Source: Bacteroidales bacterium (GTDB lineage: Bacteria; Bacteroidota; Bacteroidia; Bacteroidales; FEN-979). Taken from it: a stretch of 64,000 nucleotides of DNA. Below, piece by piece: positions 1 through 8,911 of the stretch (positions are counted from its first letter, which is position 1; every line of letters begins with the position of its first letter). The notes beneath the pieces were generated by a model, which worked only from the letters and a program-made list of their open reading frames with translations, ran no database searches and was not told the DNA's origin. The stretch covers positions 30,178 to 94,177 of the forward strand of contig JANXZO010000051.1 in NCBI GenBank assembly GCA_025355465.1, given 5' to 3'. Both the position numbers and the translations under genes were made by a program.

Positions 1-1794
1 ACAAACAATACAAATATCTCCTACCCTGTATCCCTTTTGATCGGAAGCGGCGGAGTTGTTAATTCAGATTCGATTGTATGCGGAAACAGCGGAGTTGCGG
101 GCCATGCCACCACAATGAATACGGGTGGTTTGCTAAACCTTACCGGCGGCGATTGGGGAGTTATCGGCACAACAAACAATATTTTCAACTTCAATACCGG
201 GTCCATTATTTCCTATTCAGGAAGTGTGTCGCAGTCGATCGGCAATCCTTCACCCTATGCCAATCTGGTTGTTTCCGGGACCGGTCAAAAGTCCATTGGC
301 AGGGAGGTATCGGTGATGGGCAATCTTGAAATTCAGAATGGATCGACCCTGCTTGTAAATGACGGGAAATCGCTTACGGTTGCAGGCTCCCTCTCGCTTG
401 CCGGCGAAGAGTGTCTGGTTTTGAAAGCCGTTGCAGATACAATCGCGGCAGGTTCGCTGATTGTGGGAGGTACTGTAACTGGCACCGGGACTATCAAAGT
501 TGAACATTTCCTGTCAAAATACAACGCGCTGGCTGATGCCCGGTTCCATCTACTATCTTCTCCGGTCACAAATCAGCAGATACAACCCGGATTTGTCGAA
601 AACCCACCCCTTGCTGACGTTGATTTTTACCGTTGGAATGAGCCCTTTTCGCTATGGCAGAATACCAAGGCGGAAGTCGGTGGCTGGAACACCTCCTTTC
701 AGCCGGGCGATGACCGAACTTTTCATTCTGGCACCGGATACCTTGTTGCCCAACCGGTGGATGTTATCAAAACTTTTTCCGGGCATCTCAACCCGGGTGA
801 TGTGGCCCCTGAAATCACCAATACGGGCGAAGGATTCAACCTGGTGGGAAATCCATTTACTTCGGCGTTGTTGGGAGAGATCGTCAGCTGGACGAAGTCT
901 GGGGTCGCCAATGCAATCTGGGTGTGGGACAGCAATTCAGGAAACTATCTAACCTGGAACGGGTCGGCCGGGAGTCTTGCAGGGGGAGTTATCCCGGCGA
1001 TGCAGGGTTTTTTCATCCAGGCCAATGGCCCGGCACCCGCCATCTCGCTGCCCGCAACCTCCTGCATCCATAGTGGCAGGGTTTCTTATAAAAGCGTTGA
1101 TGCTCCACTGCTGCAGCTAAAACTCACAGACAACGGCTATAAAGATGAGGCCATTATTGCTTCGGGGGATGGGCTCGATTATGGTGTGAATTCCGGGTTT
1201 GATGTGATGAAACTGGACGGTCATCCTGCGGCTCCCCAACTCTACTTTTTAAGCGCGGACCGCCGATGGTCGGTAAAAGGAGTTCCTGATGGTGGAAGGC
1301 CTTTCGCTATCCCGGTTGGGTTTTATACTAAAAATGGAGGACGGTTTTCGATAACAGCTTGCCGACCTGAAATGACGGCAGGAGGTGTATTGTTAAGGCT
1401 TGAAGACCGGGTAAAAGGTCTCTTTACAACCTTAAACCAGGGTGCCAGTTATACATTTACCACGGATTCGGGAATCCAGGAAGATCGTTTTGTGCTTCAC
1501 TTCGGGAATCCCGAAGCTACGATGGAGGTTAACCCCCTTCAGGGTGCAACCATTCACATGGTCAGCAACCGTCTTGTGGTAAGTGGAATCCCCGAAACTG
1601 ATCCCCTTCCTGAAATCACTGTTTACGATATTTGCGGCCGCCATCTGCTGCAATCGCAGTGTTGCCCCGGAAGGACCGAAACAGTGTTAAACCTCCCGCC
1701 CGGGGTCTACCTCGGCGTTCTGACCTGGCAGGGAAAAAACTTGATTCGCAAAATTTACTTACCCTGTAATCATCCAGTAAACCTGACAAAATGA
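1..1794 (+). CDS. Large secreted surface protein, 3' part, with T9SS-like C-terminal domain
   Basis: The reading frame is open from the first base of the window, so the 5' end lies outside and only the last 597 codons are seen. The N-terminal part has beta-helix-like Gly/Thr-rich repeats. The middle carries the phrases HLLSSPV, GFNLVGNPF and IPAMQGFFIQ, which recur in large Bacteroidota surface proteins. The last ~75 residues (ITVYDICGRHLLQ, then LPPGVYLGVL) resemble a T9SS type A sorting domain. However, the usual YPNP motif is absent and the tail runs past the typical end, so the domain is divergent. I infer export across the outer membrane or surface anchoring; the function is unknown. The stop overlaps the next gene's ATG (ATGA), suggesting translational coupling. 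Confidence 0.75.
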   Translation, partial: TNNTNISYPVSLLIGSGGVVNSDSIVCGNSGVAGHATTMNTGGLLNLTGGDWGVIGTTNNIFNFNTGSIISYSGSVSQSIGNPSPYANLVVSGTGQKSIGREVSVMGNLEIQNGSTLLVNDGKSLTVAGSLSLAGEECLVLKAVADTIAAGSLIVGGTVTGTGTIKVEHFLSKYNALADARFHLLSSPVTNQQIQPGFVENPPLADVDFYRWNEPFSLWQNTKAEVGGWNTSFQPGDDRTFHSGTGYLVAQPVDVIKTFSGHLNPGDVAPEITNTGEGFNLVGNPFTSALLGEIVSWTKSGVANAIWVWDSNSGNYLTWNGSAGSLAGGVIPAMQGFFIQANGPAPAISLPATSCIHSGRVSYKSVDAPLLQLKLTDNGYKDEAIIASGDGLDYGVNSGFDVMKLDGHPAAPQLYFLSADRRWSVKGVPDGGRPFAIPVGFYTKNGGRFSITACRPEMTAGGVLLRLEDRVKGLFTTLNQGASYTFTTDSGIQEDRFVLHFGNPEATMEVNPLQGATIHMVSNRLVVSGIPETDPLPEITVYDICGRHLLQSQCCPGRTETVLNLPPGVYLGVLTWQGKNLIRKIYLPCNHPVNLTK

Positions 1795-2057
1795 AAACGA
1801 AACAAAGCCTTGGTCCACGGCTAAAAATTGGAAGATATCTCGAAAAATGGATCGCTGTTTTTTACCTGTTAATGCTCCCTGTAATCCAATGTAAGGCTGA
1901 TGATCCGGGGCCTCCTCCTCCACCGGGAGTACATGGCCAAAGCGGAAACCAGGCACCAGCCGGAGCTCCGATTGACGGAGGGCTGGGGATGTTAATCGCC
2001 ATGGGAGGAGTGTACGGAGCACGTAAGTTGTATCGTGCAAAAAAAAATCAATCGTAA
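1791..2057 (+). CDS. Small PID-CTERM-like protein
   Basis: An 88-residue protein. A basic N-terminus and a hydrophobic segment at about residues 21-34 (WIAVFYLLMLPVI) look like a signal peptide or anchor. A Pro/Gly-rich linker follows (DDPGPPPPPG), then a C-terminal module with APIDGG, a short hydrophobic stretch (LGMLIAMGGVYGARK) and a basic tail. This tripartite C-terminus matches the short Bacteroidota proteins called PID-CTERM. Its processing enzyme is not identified here. It overlaps the preceding surface-protein gene by 4 bp and is probably made with it. The assignment rests on motif recognition; a simple inner-membrane peptide is the alternative. Confidence 0.65.
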   Translation: MKTKQSLGPRLKIGRYLEKWIAVFYLLMLPVIQCKADDPGPPPPPGVHGQSGNQAPAGAPIDGGLGMLIAMGGVYGARKLYRAKKNQS

Positions 2058-2059
2058 AA

Positions 2060-2479
2060 TTAAACGTTTGCCATTTCGCAAAGGTTTTTCAATACCGTAC
2101 GCACCAGCACTTCTCGTTCGAGCGGTTTCGCCAGATAGTCTGAAAACCCTGCCTCCAGCAGACGATCCTTGTCATTTGGCATGGCATAAGCGGTCTGTGC
2201 AACGAACGGTATCTGAACGTAAGATTTGTGGGTCCTGCGGATCTCCTCCATGAGAGAGAGGCCATTCCACGGAAATGGAATACTAATATCGAAAAGCATC
2301 AGATCAAAACCGCCGCCTTCAACCATCCGCTGGTTTATTTCCCTGAGCGCAGAATCACCATCGGAAACCGCTGTGATATTGCAAATACCCCGAAGCCAGA
2401 TTTTAAGGATCGTGGTTGTTGGAACATCATCCTCAAGGAGGAGAATAGAAGGAATGGAGTTGTCAATTATTGTAGTCAT
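2060..2479 (-). CDS. Stand-alone response-regulator receiver protein
   Basis: A single CheY-like receiver domain of 139 residues. The acidic pocket is LLEDD at about residues 14-18, the phospho-acceptor is Asp64 (MLFDIS), and the conserved Lys is Lys118 (LAKPL). No output domain follows. The gene starts inside the upstream REC-DHp gene (17-bp overlap), so the two are co-translated. In hybrid kinases this type of receiver normally sits at the C-terminus, after the ATPase domain, which suggests that this gene and its neighbour descend from one hybrid kinase. A partner by phosphotransfer cannot be named. It converges on the PID-CTERM-like gene with only 2 bp between the stops. Confidence 0.85.
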   Translation of the reverse strand: MTTIIDNSIPSILLLEDDVPTTTILKIWLRGICNITAVSDGDSALREINQRMVEGGGFDLMLFDISIPFPWNGLSLMEEIRRTHKSYVQIPFVAQTAYAMPNDKDRLLEAGFSDYLAKPLEREVLVRTVLKNLCEMANV

Positions 2480-3152
2480 TACTTAGATCGGCAATTTTAT
2501 TTAGTAAGGAAAAAAGGTGCCTGGCATTATCATCGATATATTGAACCTGCCGCTGCAGCTGAGGTTTATCCTGAGTTTCTTCTTTCATCATGGCCGAAAT
2601 CCCCATGATGCCATACATGGGCTCCCTGATCTGGTTGCTGATATTTGAAATAACAGTATTTTTATGTTTTACAGCCTCTTCGGCCTGATCCCGTGCTTTT
2701 TCAAGCTCGCAGGTTCGTTCCTGAACGATATTCTCAAGCTCCTCCTGATATTTTCGTAACTGTTTTTCAAGCTTTTTCTGATATACCGCTAGCCTGATAT
2801 TTATCACAGCTTGCTGTATGTCAAACGGTTTGAGCAAGAACGCATACGGTTTTGATTTGAATGCCTCCTCAAAAATATCGATCTGGCTTAACCCGGTCAG
2901 AAACAATAGTGCACAGGGGTATTTTTCTGTGATAATTTTTGCTGCATCGAGCCCGGTCATCTTACCGGCAAGCGATATATCCATAAGAATTACGTCGGCA
3001 TTTTCAATATCAGGTCTCCCGAGATATTCCAACCCTTCCTCAGCTTTCCCAAACATAGCAGTAACCTCATACCCATATTGGGTCAGCTGCCGTTTTAAAT
3101 CATTGGCAAGCAGAAATTCATCCTCAAAAATAATGACTTTGGTCGCTTTCAT
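2463..3152 (-). CDS. REC-DHp protein lacking the phosphohistidine and the kinase ATPase domain
   Basis: A receiver domain covers residues 1-120 (Asp58 in ILMDIS, Lys108 in FLLKPF). A coiled-coil linker of about 35 residues follows, then a segment resembling a histidine-kinase dimerisation (HisKA) domain. The usual H-box SHEIRTPM reads SNQIREPM here, with Asn173 (codon AAC) where the phospho-accepting His should be. The protein ends at 229 residues, before any HATPase domain. It therefore cannot autophosphorylate, and probably acts as a phosphorylatable dimer or scaffold, or is a relic. The ATG at 3152 is chosen over an in-frame GTG at 3170. The REC-linker part resembles the REC-PAS gene at 41024-41893. 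Confidence 0.82.
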   Translation of the reverse strand: MKATKVIIFEDEFLLANDLKRQLTQYGYEVTAMFGKAEEGLEYLGRPDIENADVILMDISLAGKMTGLDAAKIITEKYPCALLFLTGLSQIDIFEEAFKSKPYAFLLKPFDIQQAVINIRLAVYQKKLEKQLRKYQEELENIVQERTCELEKARDQAEEAVKHKNTVISNISNQIREPMYGIMGISAMMKEETQDKPQLQRQVQYIDDNARHLFSLLNKIADLSNDYNN

Positions 3153-3238
3153 GGAGAAAAAGAGGGCCACTAATGTACGAAGAAAAACGTAAAATTGACC
3201 TATCAGCCAAAAATAAACGTAAATCAGGTCTGATTCTG

Positions 3239-4099
3239 TCAGCCCTTATAGTGCTCCTTTATCTCGCGCAGCTGGTCCGGGGATAATCCTTGGGGCTCCG
3301 CTCCGGCCGATTTGCACAGGAAGTAAATTTTTGCAGATTTGGCAAGAATATCGATGGTTTCGAATGCCCCTGAGAGCGTATTGCCTACCGCCATACAACC
3401 ATGTTTTTCCCAAAGGACTACCTGATGGGATTCGAGGCCGGTGAGGGTGGCTCGGGCGATCTTCTCCGTTCCTGGCAGGGTATAGGGAATAAAACCCACG
3501 CCTTTGGGAACAAACATAATCGTTTCCGGATGCATCCCCCACAGCAGACTGTTCAATGTGGCTTCTGAGGTGAATTCCGGAAGTTGTGTAAGCGCAATTA
3601 GTTCAAGGACATGGGCGTGAAGAACAACTTTTTCAGAAGATCTTTTCTGTAACAGCATTTGTTGTATGCAGAGGTGGGCTGGCAGCTCCGAGCTGGGTTT
3701 AACCAGGGGTTCCTCCCCCGGATGACAGATGATATGGTAGGCCGTGCCGGATTCGTTTACAAAAACAAAACAGACATTGGCTGCGGGTTGTTTGGCCATG
3801 TTTCGCATGCGTGAACCCGCTGCACTTACCAGAAAAAGCTGATGTGCAAGTTCAGGATAGGTTTTAGCAAGGGGGAGAAAAGGATAGGTGCTCAATCTTT
3901 CGAGTTCCTTGTCGGTAAACAGTTCGGTTACCCGAATGGATAAATTCCCGGCGTTCCTTTCTGCCCAGCCTCTATCCCACAGGTATTGGGCCACTTCTGA
4001 GACCTCCTGGAGAAGTGTCTTTATCTCTTTTTTCTGAAAAATATCATTGGTGAAATTCAGAAGGTTGTCGATGTTCAGAAGATTTTCGATATTTACCAT
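3239..4099 (-). CDS. rhaD: Rhamnulose-1-phosphate aldolase
   Basis: A class II aldolase/adducin fold of 286 residues, close to the 274 of the E. coli enzyme. It splits L-rhamnulose 1-phosphate into dihydroxyacetone phosphate and L-lactaldehyde in the cytoplasm. The Zn ligands are visible as His161 and His163 (LHAHVLE) and His233 (EKHGCM). The catalytic Glu of the SELPAH motif is Glu138, and Glu192 sits in the second conserved position. It overlaps tadA by 7 bp downstream of it. No other rhamnose genes (rhaA, rhaB, transporter) lie nearby, so it may use another sugar phosphate or work with enzymes encoded elsewhere. A related class II aldolase such as fuculose-phosphate aldolase is less likely, given the RhaD-specific NAGNLSIR and TLPGTEKI stretches. 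Confidence 0.83.
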   Translation of the reverse strand: MVNIENLLNIDNLLNFTNDIFQKKEIKTLLQEVSEVAQYLWDRGWAERNAGNLSIRVTELFTDKELERLSTYPFLPLAKTYPELAHQLFLVSAAGSRMRNMAKQPAANVCFVFVNESGTAYHIICHPGEEPLVKPSSELPAHLCIQQMLLQKRSSEKVVLHAHVLELIALTQLPEFTSEATLNSLLWGMHPETIMFVPKGVGFIPYTLPGTEKIARATLTGLESHQVVLWEKHGCMAVGNTLSGAFETIDILAKSAKIYFLCKSAGAEPQGLSPDQLREIKEHYKG

Positions 4100-4557
4100 G
4101 TTTTCCGTTTGGCTTTAAAAAAAATTTTGATCAGTTCGCTGCATTCCTTTGCCAGGATTCCTGCACTGAGAATGGTTTTCGGATGTAATATCTGGGTATC
4201 TGTCCGCCGGTAACCACGTTTTTCATCAGCCGCTCCGTAGGTGATTTTTCCGATTTGTGTCCAGAAGGAAGCACCGGCACACATCATGCACGGTTCGAGG
4301 GTAACGTAGAGGGTACATTCATTGAGATACTTTCCTCCCAGGAAACCTGAGGCCGCAGTAAACGCCTGCATTTCAGCATGGGCGGTAACATCGTTGAGCG
4401 TTTCTGTCAGGTTGTGCGCTCGGGCAATGATCCTTCTGTCGCACACAACCACCGCTCCAATCGGAACCTCGTTCTTTTCAAGGGCCTTTCTGGCCTCATT
4501 CAAGGCTTCGTTCATGAAGTATTCATCGGAAAATAAAGGATACGAAACCCGCTCCAT
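4093..4557 (-). CDS. tadA: tRNA-specific adenosine deaminase
   Basis: A zinc deaminase of 154 residues that converts A34 to inosine in tRNA-Arg(ACG), allowing it to read CGN codons. The signature is complete: His60-Ala61-Glu62 (HAEMQAF) and Pro89-Cys90-x-x-Cys93 (EPCMMCAG). Upstream are the expected N-terminal helix and the VPIGAVVV strand. Length fits the bacterial family. The gene lies 17 bp downstream of the sortilin-repeat gene and overlaps rhaD by 7 bp, so the three may share a transcript despite unrelated functions. A cytosine or guanine deaminase is unlikely because of the TadA-type ALEKNEVPIGAV start. Confidence 0.92.
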   Translation of the reverse strand: MERVSYPLFSDEYFMNEALNEARKALEKNEVPIGAVVVCDRRIIARAHNLTETLNDVTAHAEMQAFTAASGFLGGKYLNECTLYVTLEPCMMCAGASFWTQIGKITYGAADEKRGYRRTDTQILHPKTILSAGILAKECSELIKIFFKAKRKTW

Positions 4558-4574
4558 AGGCCTGTTTGTGCTGA

Positions 4575-7340
4575 TCAGATTCTGATGATTCTTTCGGTAT
4601 ATACCCTCCTGCCATTTATTTTAAGCGAGATGAAATAGCGGCCGCATGGCTGGCTTCCAAGGTCTACCTTCGTGGAGATTGACCCCCCGGAAGTATGCTC
4701 CTGCCTGCTGAATATCAATCGACCGGAGGCGTCGATTACCTCTGTTTCCAATTCACCTCCCTCGCTCAGTGTGGCGAAAACATTGACGGTTCCGCTGGTG
4801 GGATTCGGAAAGACCATGGACCCTTTGGCGGTCTGTTCCGCAATGCCTGTGGTAACATCCCAGGTGGCAGTAAACAACCCTCTGCCATGGGTCGCAGCCA
4901 GTACCGTGTTGTCGGAGGTTCGTATTTGCAGCATGTCGACGCGAACATTTGCCAGTCCGTTGTTGACCGGTATCCATGAAACATTCCCCTGGGCCATTCC
5001 GCTCGACTCCCAAATTCCCATTTCCGTAGCCAGTAAGACATGTTTGGCAGATTGAGGATGAAAAATGGCCCAACGGATGGGCATGTCGGGCAGGTTGGCC
5101 TCGACATTCTGCCAGGATTGTCCGGCATCATAAGTTTGAAAAACCGAAGTCACACCATAACTGGAAAACGTTACGAGAAGCGTGTCTTCCGAGCCTCCGA
5201 TCGCAATGCTGGAAAGGTTGGCTGTGGGAAAGGAAGATCCCGTTATTTCGGTGACAACAGGCGCATTTGACTGGGCTTCTGTTACCTTGAGCAGTCGCCC
5301 CGATTGGGATCCTACAAACAGCGTTGCCTTTCCGGCAGGTGAATGTTGCGAATATTTCACGGCGGAGAAATAAACACTGGATCCTGTTCCCATGCTCAGA
5401 TAGGTTCCAACCGTATTGGATGTAAGGCTGGTCAGCCTGAGTAAATGGTCCTGGTAATTTCCGACATAATCTACCGCATTACAATAAAGTGTGTTGAGTT
5501 TGTAGTCAAGGTCGGCAGGACTAACGAACGTTCCACAGGACCAGTTAAAAGCCGCATTCTGGAAATTTCCGTTCATGTAAATATAATACTGGTTATAATA
5601 AATTGAGGTAATGGAGAGTGAGGGATTATCCTTATCGTAGAAGCAATAAGCCCCATCGCCTCCGCTTACCATATCGGAAATAGTTAGCGGATTCCCGGTA
5701 TAATAAAGCGACCCGTTATCCTGCAGCCCTCCGTAGAATGTATCTGTTCCCGCGTTGGGATGGATGGCGCAGGAGTAGAACTGCAGGGTATTGTAGTTGT
5801 TGTTGTGCTCTTCCATGGTGGGCGCAGCATTGGTGCCATTGGCGGTGTAAAATACACCACCGTCGCTCCCGAACAGAATCACGCTGGAAGATCCGGGTTT
5901 AAACACGATGATGTGCTGATCGGCATGAATATAGTCGGGTCCCCCGCCGCTGTACATTTTCGACCAGTCACTCACCCTTGTCCAGGTACTCCCGCCATCG
6001 TTCGATTTATGCATGTCAAGTCCCCCGGCGTAAATACGATCAGCATTGTTTGGGTCTACCGCCACATCCAGTGCGTGCCAGGCAATGGTGGCAAAGTTCG
6101 ACCCGGAGGTAATATCCATGGGGATGGATTGCTTTGTCCAGTTTTGTCCTCTGTCAGCGGACCTTAGAACATGGTAGCAGTTGAAATACTTGAAATTATT
6201 CGAGGGTTCCACATATCCCGAAGCAATGAGAGCATAAACTATGTTGCTGTTGGAAGGAGCGGTTGCGAGTACCACACGGCCGGGAATGTTATTTGAGGTG
6301 CCATTTTCTATTTCAAGCTTGTATTGGTCATTGATGGTCCAGTTGATTCCATCATCGGAGTATAATAAGGTGGCTGCCCCTTCGTCATTCAGGTTTGGCC
6401 TTGTCCCTACAAATATCCTTCCATCCGTGGCCATGCCGATGTCACTCACCGCATAAGGCACTGTTGAACCAATGATATTCGGGAGGACCTGTGTCCAGGT
6501 CGCCCCTCCATCTGCAGAGCGAAAAAGTCCATCGGAGGGCATACTCTGATGGCTTGTCTCCTTATACAGTCCCGATGCAACCCCGGCGTAGATCACACCG
6601 GCTCCGTTCTCCGTTCTCACGACGATCCGGGTAACATAGGCAAAGTTAACCGTGGAGGTTAGTTGATTCCAGGTTTGACCGCCATCTATCGATTTCCATA
6701 TTCCGGTACCGAGACCGGAACTTTCGCGATAGGTTTGCAGTGCAGTCTCCGCTTCACCCGTTCCGATATAGAAAACCTGGTGATTGCCCGGATCGTAAGC
6801 CATACAACGCACCGAGAGGTTGCTCCAGAAATCACCCACCGGAACCCAGGGGCTGAATTGCGATGTGATATCCGGGTTGTACCATAAGCCCCCTGTAATC
6901 CCGCCAGCCCAAACTTTTTTCCGAGAAAGGTCATTGGGATCGTACATGATCATCCGGGTCCGGCCTCCCATGTCGGCTCCGTAATTGGTCCATTGCATGG
7001 TAGAAATTCCTTTCAACGCCTGCATTGCCCTGACCTGATTAAAAGCGGTGAGCATGCGTTCCCTGGGAACGGTTCCTGTTGCCGGATCGAATGTCATGAG
7101 AAACTCCTGGAAGGCAGCCATTTGTGGCTGATCCTGCCCCTTGCGGTCTTCCTTTTTTCCTTCTTTTCCCACGGGAGCCTTTTTATTCAGCATCTCGAGT
7201 CGTGACTCAAAAATCTTTCGCTGGTCGGCACCGTTTCGTATTGTTCCTGTTACAAAAATGATTCCGGTGACAAGCAGGAAAAGTCCGGCCATGCTCAGAG
7301 ACAGCGGCCTGCGAAGAGAATTCGGGAAAATGTTTTTCAT
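4575..7340 (-). CDS. Sortilin/BNR-repeat surface protein with T9SS type A sorting domain
   Basis: A 921-residue exported protein. An N-terminal hydrophobic segment (about residues 14-32) serves as signal peptide or anchor. A long beta-propeller region contains repeated Asp-box motifs: SIDGGQTWNQL, SADGGATWTQV, SADRGQNWTKQ, SNDGGSTWTRV and TYDAGQSWQNV. This is the sortilin (VPS10)/glycosyl-hydrolase-like propeller class. The last ~80 residues start with VFPNPTSG and continue through a beta-sandwich to RIIRI, a T9SS type A sorting domain, so the protein should be secreted and attached to the surface. The ligand is unknown, and no sialidase catalytic residues could be assigned. A TAnnTTTG box lies about 45 bp before the start. 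Confidence 0.88.
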   Translation of the reverse strand: MKNIFPNSLRRPLSLSMAGLFLLVTGIIFVTGTIRNGADQRKIFESRLEMLNKKAPVGKEGKKEDRKGQDQPQMAAFQEFLMTFDPATGTVPRERMLTAFNQVRAMQALKGISTMQWTNYGADMGGRTRMIMYDPNDLSRKKVWAGGITGGLWYNPDITSQFSPWVPVGDFWSNLSVRCMAYDPGNHQVFYIGTGEAETALQTYRESSGLGTGIWKSIDGGQTWNQLTSTVNFAYVTRIVVRTENGAGVIYAGVASGLYKETSHQSMPSDGLFRSADGGATWTQVLPNIIGSTVPYAVSDIGMATDGRIFVGTRPNLNDEGAATLLYSDDGINWTINDQYKLEIENGTSNNIPGRVVLATAPSNSNIVYALIASGYVEPSNNFKYFNCYHVLRSADRGQNWTKQSIPMDITSGSNFATIAWHALDVAVDPNNADRIYAGGLDMHKSNDGGSTWTRVSDWSKMYSGGGPDYIHADQHIIVFKPGSSSVILFGSDGGVFYTANGTNAAPTMEEHNNNYNTLQFYSCAIHPNAGTDTFYGGLQDNGSLYYTGNPLTISDMVSGGDGAYCFYDKDNPSLSITSIYYNQYYIYMNGNFQNAAFNWSCGTFVSPADLDYKLNTLYCNAVDYVGNYQDHLLRLTSLTSNTVGTYLSMGTGSSVYFSAVKYSQHSPAGKATLFVGSQSGRLLKVTEAQSNAPVVTEITGSSFPTANLSSIAIGGSEDTLLVTFSSYGVTSVFQTYDAGQSWQNVEANLPDMPIRWAIFHPQSAKHVLLATEMGIWESSGMAQGNVSWIPVNNGLANVRVDMLQIRTSDNTVLAATHGRGLFTATWDVTTGIAEQTAKGSMVFPNPTSGTVNVFATLSEGGELETEVIDASGRLIFSRQEHTSGGSISTKVDLGSQPCGRYFISLKINGRRVYTERIIRI

Positions 7341-7384
7341 GCGAGAAATTGACTTATGGAGTATGGGATAAACCCTGAAATAAA

Positions 7385-7392
7385 CAAAGTTA
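7385..7392 (-). promoter_or_regulatory. Candidate -7 promoter box for the sortilin-repeat gene
   Basis: The minus strand reads TAACTTTG, a match to the Bacteroidota -7 consensus TAnnTTTG, about 45 bp upstream of the ATG at 7340. No good -33 TTTG is seen at the usual distance of about 20 bp. Confidence 0.45.
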
Positions 7393-7400
7393 GTATATTT

Positions 7401-8105
7401 TTATCGGGGTTGTTGATTTGAAGCCCGCAGCATGGCCTCAATTTCCGGGATCTGAAATGCATCGCGCAGGTGAAATTGTCCAATCCGGGTGCGGCACAAG
7501 GCAGCAAGATGAGCCCCACAGCCCAACATCTGGCCAAGGTCCCTCGCCACAGCGCGGATATAGGTCCCTTTGCTGCAGGCAATGCGGAAGTCGACTTCTG
7601 GCAACGCTATCCTGGTGATCTCAAAAGCGGTGACGGTAATGTTCCTTGCTTTCAGTTCAACCGCAATGTCGTTTCTTGCGAAGGTGTAGGCCCTGCGTCC
7701 ATCCACCCACTTTGCTGAGTACGCAGGAGGGATCTGGTCATAGTTCCCGGTAAGTCTGACCGCCGCATCCGAGATATTTTGTTCTGTGAGGGCACCGAGT
7801 GGAAAGGTTTGGTCGGGCTCGGTTTCCAGGTCAAAGGAGGGAGTGGTTGCCCCAAGTCTGAAGGTCCCGGTATATTCCTTTTCAAGCCCCTGGAACTCAT
7901 CAATCCTTTTGGTGAATTTACCAGTACAAAGGATAAGAAGTCCGGTAGCCAGCGGATCAAGGGTTCCTGCATGTCCGATCTTTGATTTCTTTATACCAAG
8001 TTCGCTTCTGATAAGCGAGCGGAGTTTTCCAACTACATCGAAGGAGGTCCAGGTTAAAGGCTTGTCGACAAGGAGAATCTCTCCCTGTTCAAACTGAAAG
8101 GACAT
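7401..8105 (-). CDS. truB: tRNA pseudouridine-55 synthase
   Basis: A TruB-family protein of 234 residues that isomerises U55 in the T-loop of tRNAs. The start (LLVDKPLTWTSFDVV) and the catalytic motif GHAGTLDPLATG with Asp50 are intact, as are the GTYIRAVARDLG region and the basic RRAYTFAR segment. The length is that of the short TruB form without a full PUA domain, common in Bacteroidota. It is the last gene of a leftward operon and overlaps uppP by 1 bp (TAATG). No terminator was recognised before the next gene. Confidence 0.94.
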   Translation of the reverse strand: MSFQFEQGEILLVDKPLTWTSFDVVGKLRSLIRSELGIKKSKIGHAGTLDPLATGLLILCTGKFTKRIDEFQGLEKEYTGTFRLGATTPSFDLETEPDQTFPLGALTEQNISDAAVRLTGNYDQIPPAYSAKWVDGRRAYTFARNDIAVELKARNITVTAFEITRIALPEVDFRIACSKGTYIRAVARDLGQMLGCGAHLAALCRTRIGQFHLRDAFQIPEIEAMLRASNQQPR

Positions 8106-8911
8106 TACTGTATGCTTAAAGTGTGGCCGGTAATCAGGAAAATGATCAGGAATAAACCTACGATAATACGGTAATAGCCAAATGCGCGGAAACCGTGTTT
8201 GGTAAGGTAACTGATGAAGGCTTTGATGGCGATGATGGCCACAATAAAACCGACGGTATTACCAAGTACCAGCAACTGAATGTTATGGGTGGTCAATATT
8301 TCGGGGGTATCTTTCCAGGCATCCCAAAGACTTTTGGCAAAGGCCCCGGCCAGGGTAGGTACCGCCAGGAAAAAGGAGAACTCGGCAGCCGCTTTGCGGG
8401 TCATTTTCTGCTGCATCCCGCCGATGATTGTAGCCGCACTGCGGCTGAATCCCGGAAAAACGACAGCAAGCAACTGAAACAGCCCGATAATGAAGGAACT
8501 TTTATAGGAGATCTTGCCGTCGTCTTCAATCGTCCCGTTTTTAAACCAGCCATCGACAAACAGAAGTACGATGCCGCCGAGCAACATCACGATGCTTATG
8601 AACAGCGGCGTTTCAAGCACCCTGTCAATATGCTTTTTCAGTAGCACCCCGACAATGGCTGCCGGGATGAAGGCAACAACAAGTTTCAGATAAAAATCAA
8701 GTTTTTTGAAATCCAGAAATTTCCGCCAATAGAGGATGATCACAGAGATTATGGTTCCGAATTGGATATTTTCAATAAAAAGCTTGGTGAAATTACTTTT
8801 TTCAATACCCAGGATGGCGGAGGTGAGGGCCATGTGTCCGGTACTGGAAATAGGAAGGAATTCTGTGAGCCCTTCAACAATGGCGATAATGATCGCCTGG
8901 ATCAATGTCAT
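8105..8911 (-). CDS. uppP: Undecaprenyl-diphosphatase
   Basis: An integral membrane phosphatase of 268 residues (BacA/UppP) that recycles undecaprenyl diphosphate to the monophosphate lipid carrier used for peptidoglycan and glycan synthesis. The first motif [14 protein letters not shown] carries Glu13, Glu17 and His26. The second motif is PGFSRSA, in place of the usual PGxSRSG. There are about eight hydrophobic segments. It overlaps DUF3098 upstream and truB downstream by one base each (TAATG), so it is translationally coupled to both. Bacitracin resistance is a known consequence of high dosage in other bacteria; nothing in this sequence bears on that. Confidence 0.93.
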   Translation of the reverse strand: MTLIQAIIIAIVEGLTEFLPISSTGHMALTSAILGIEKSNFTKLFIENIQFGTIISVIILYWRKFLDFKKLDFYLKLVVAFIPAAIVGVLLKKHIDRVLETPLFISIVMLLGGIVLLFVDGWFKNGTIEDDGKISYKSSFIIGLFQLLAVVFPGFSRSAATIIGGMQQKMTRKAAAEFSFFLAVPTLAGAFAKSLWDAWKDTPEILTTHNIQLLVLGNTVGFIVAIIAIKAFISYLTKHGFRAFGYYRIIVGLFLIIFLITGHTLSIQ

